Assembly: GCA_023231475.1 (NCBI GenBank)
Contig: JALJEE010002473.1
Location: forward strand, 1-64,000
Length of the DNA: 64,000 nt
Reading direction: 5' to 3'
Origin: Seison nebaliae
Taxonomy: Eukaryota; Rotifera; Pararotatoria; Seisonacea; Seisonidae
Position 1 is the stretch's first letter; each line of letters begins with the position of its first letter. Positions 59,343 to 64,000 of the stretch are shown piece by piece. Under the pieces are notes generated by a model. That model did not search any database, had not been told where the DNA came from, and saw only the letters and a list, made by a program, of their open reading frames with translations. The position numbers and the translations under genes are program-made.

Positions 59343-59927
59343 ATGACGAATCCGAAAGGTATACGACGTGGCACAAGATATTTGTTCGCAAGAGATTTCC
59401 GTAAGCATGGAGTAATTCCTTTGTCTGCTTACTTGAAAATCTACAAACGCGGAGATATTGTTGATATTAAGGGGAATGGAGCTGTCCAAAAGGGTATGCC
59501 TCATAAAGTTTATCATGGGAAGACTGGTCGCGTATTTAACGTAACAAAACGAGCGATCGGTGTAATTGTTAACAAGAAAGTTCGGTTAGTATTCAATAAG
59601 AAAAATAAATGAGTAATATTAATTTTAATTTCAGTGGACGAATTATCCCAAAGAAAGTTAACGTTCGAGTTGAACATATTAATCATTCGAAATGTCGAAC
59701 GGATTTCTTGGATCGTGTTAAACGTAATGAGCAAATTAAATTGAAAGTGAAAAAAGGTGAAATAGAATTTCAAAATTTGAAGAGAATAGTTTCTAATTTT
59801 ATTTAGAATATTTATTCAAATAATATTGTATTAATTTTAGCCGAAACAACCGCTCAAAGGACATGTGGTTGAAGTAAAGGCGAATAAGGAATTGATCAAA
59901 CCAATTAAGTACGAATTTATTGCTTAA
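59343..59927 (+). CDS. RPL21: 60S ribosomal protein L21 (eL21)
   Basis: Component of the cytosolic large ribosomal subunit. Exons 59343-59584, 59635-59788 and 59841-59927 give 160 aa, the exact family length. The start [23 protein letters not shown], the [25 protein letters not shown] block, [19 protein letters not shown], and the end KPIKYEFIA are all diagnostic. Introns of 50 and 52 nt start GTTAGT and GTTTCT. An AATAAA at 59952-59957 is the likely poly(A) signal. The ATG directly follows TTTTCAAG, suggesting a trans-splice site at the start codon. Confidence 0.97.
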
Positions 59928-60191
59928 TTATTATTACTTATACTTTATATCAATAAAATATTCGTGATGTTTTTCTATTAATGAATTTAATTTTAATTAA
60001 TTAATTAATTTCATTTGAATCTTATTTTTATTTAGTTGAAGCTTAAATATTAAATTGAATATAAATCCAATATGATTATAAATAAAATTCTTAGATAAAG
60101 TAAAAATAGTTGCTAAGATATATTGAGTATGATGTGCATCTAAGCAACCATTTATCATTGAATCTATCAATTTTCAGATAGATGAGAAAGG

Positions 60192-60962
60192 ATGTCATAC
60201 TTTTTATATTGTATGAATGGTTCAATAGATTTTGCAGAAGTTAAATATTTTTAATACGAATGAAAATAAGATGGAAACATTTTTTAGTTAACAGAATTCG
60301 ATGATATATTTATAAAATTCGTTTATGTTAATGGACCAGATTGGTTGAAGATAACAGTTTATTATTGTTACTCAATGAAAATTTCAAGATTTTTATTAAG
60401 GGAATAGATTCTGGTGCAACACAAATATCTCATAAATCACAAGATGAGAGAGGTCAATCTTCATTCAATTTCCCATTAGAAATCACTTACAAAAGCACTT
60501 GTCCTTATGGATGGCCACAAATTGTTGTTAGTTGTTATGGACCAGATATGTTAGGAAGAGATGTGGTTCGAGGTTATGGATCAGTTCATCTACCTATGTC
60601 CCCAGGTCGACATTATCGACGGATTGCACTTTTCGTACCACAGAGTACATCACTTCACCAACAATTTCTCTCGTGGATACGTGGTAGAAGACCGGAATAT
60701 GTCGACCCAAGAATTGTTGCTCATTCAGAAGGACGAGAAAGTTATTCCAATTTTTTTCCATTCACAATCTCCTATCATTTAATTAGTTACTAGATGTCGA
60801 TCACAAGGCTACATAAATTTGAGTTTTAATGTCGTCATAAAAGATTTATCGAAATTGGGATATCGAATTCTACCTAATTTTGGTAGTGCGTCTGATGGTG
60901 CTGAACATTTGGCAGCAATGATGAATCAAATTGCCATAACTGGAGACACGACAATTAGATAA
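60192..60962 (+). CDS. B9D1: B9 domain-containing protein 1 (transition zone)
   Basis: Part of the MKS/B9 complex that forms the gate at the base of cilia. Exons 60192-60239, 60288-60356, 60401-60740 and 60787-60962 give 210 aa (human B9D1, 204). The first exon, [16 protein letters not shown], aligns with the B9D1 start; then [49 protein letters not shown] and [20 protein letters not shown] are near-identical to the family. In exon 4 the acceptor TTTAATTAG (not the nearer CTAG) restores the family sequence ITRCRSQGY. All three introns start GTT. Convergent with RUVBL2, only 60 nt away. Confidence 0.94.
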
Positions 60963-61022
60963 AGTGGATTTTATTGTAAAAAAAAAACGAAATTTTCGGT
61001 TCATTCGAAAAGAAATTTAAAT

Positions 61023-63221
<2,199 letters not shown>

Positions 63222-64000
63222 ATGTTCATAATTCTTCTTCTTTCTTTCTTATCAATCATAAATGCATATTCTGCGCCAGATCGCAGTTGTGAATTCGTCG
63301 TAAAAAATCCCCAAATATTATCTGAATGCATTAATTTTGATGTAACTATTCTCTTTACCGCATTTTCTGGAAATCTCGGACTGGTATGTGATCAGTTGAC
63401 TAGACAACTTTCCTGTATTAAAGAAAGATATCGAAATTGTCTAATCGGTTATGGAGTTTACACTTTTTATTATTTTTCTTTTCTTACTTTTCTTCTTCAA
63501 CAACTTCCAGACAATTAATGGAATTATTCAAGATATTCGATTTATGTTCGATAATTGTTGCGATATTCGACATTTGGAACGATGTCCATTAAGTTCATTA
63601 TTTTCATTAAATTCTCTAAGTATTCAAAATATTTAAGATAGAAAATTTAAAGCTTGTTTTCCTGGTAGATCGATTGTTGAAACTGATCGTGGTAATATTC
63701 AGATAAATAAATTAAAAATTGGCAATAAGATAAAAGTTATTGATAGACATGGTCAAATAATGTTTACACCAATAATTGGATGGTTACATCGCAATCAAAA
63801 TTCAATGGGTTAAATTTCTTCAATAAAAATTTTTTTAATTTTTTACTTAAAATTCATTTAACAGGATTTTTTCAAGAAATAGAAGCAATTCGGATGACGA
63901 ATGAGACAATTAACTTTCGTATTTCACCGAAACATCTAATTGCTTTCTGGAATAAGAAATCGAGAAGAATAAAAATCAAACCAGCAAAAAATTTGTGTCT
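63222..64000 (+). CDS. Hedgehog-related protein with Hint domain (partial)
   Basis: Secreted precursor whose Hint domain is expected to cleave itself as in Hedgehog. Exons 63222-63455, 63511-63592, 63638-63808 and 63865 to the window end. A signal peptide (MFIILLLSFLSIINAYS) is followed by a short N-domain of about 85 residues with eight Cys. Next comes the Hint start, KFKACFPGRSIVETDRG, whose Cys begins the self-splicing domain, then IGWLHRN and later FRISPKHLIAFW with the TxxH-like block-B (here SPKHL). The N-domain is not a Hedge domain. Nematode Hint families (warthog, groundhog, hog) are the nearest kin by plan. Intron 2 (45 nt) must be removed or a TAA breaks the frame. The gene runs off the end. 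Confidence 0.8.

Noticed and set aside
60785-60794. CTAG acceptor for B9D1 exon 4
   Set aside because: It puts the exon out of frame; the ATTAG ten bases earlier restores the conserved sequence.
63593-63637. 18-nt intron (GTATTC...TTAAG) in the Hint gene
   Set aside because: It would fix the frame but is far shorter than any other intron; a 45-nt intron with a GTT donor in the same place also restores the frame and fits the norm.

Overview
This window looks like nuclear DNA of a small, AT-rich invertebrate, most likely a nematode or close relative. The grounds are an OSM-3/KIF17-type kinesin, a hedgehog-related protein with a Hint domain, introns of about 45-50 nt, close gene spacing, and one gene pair only 10 nt apart that looks like a trans-spliced operon. 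Species cannot be told from sequence alone. Gene models were built by hand, joining exons by reading frame, splice signals and protein-family similarity.

Layout. 1-350: 31-nt tandem repeat. 572-2181 (+): METTL2-type tRNA methyltransferase and a small orphan gene. 3290-5801 (+): kinesin osm-3, with an RFX X-box upstream. 6176-8665 (-): CALML4-like EF-hand protein and two membrane proteins. 9156-11277 (+): ALG6 and NDUFB11. 11.3-23.4 kb: gene-poor, with decayed coding fragments, one broken gag/protease retroelement and several inverted repeats. 23525-24456 (+): globin. 24.5-27.4 kb: little recognisable. 27451-27756 (+): single-pass membrane protein. 27870-40144 (-): two tandem ADAMTS-like (non-protease) matrix genes, the upstream one with three candidate signal-peptide first exons. 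42344-47472 (-): K-Cl cotransporter. 51969-63000: housekeeping cluster of MRPS16, USP5, SNRPD3, glucose-6-phosphate 1-epimerase, RCAN, RPL21, B9D1 and RUVBL2. 63222-end (+): start of a hedgehog-related Hint gene, cut by the window edge.

Themes. Ciliary genes recur (osm-3, B9D1, possibly the CALML4-like gene). The most unusual global signal is the 5' splice site: about 59 of 71 introns modelled here begin GTT rather than GTA or GTG. Other notable structures are first exons holding little more than the ATG, convergent genes with overlapping stop codons (MRPS16/USP5), and a mix of large intronless genes with intron-dense neighbours.
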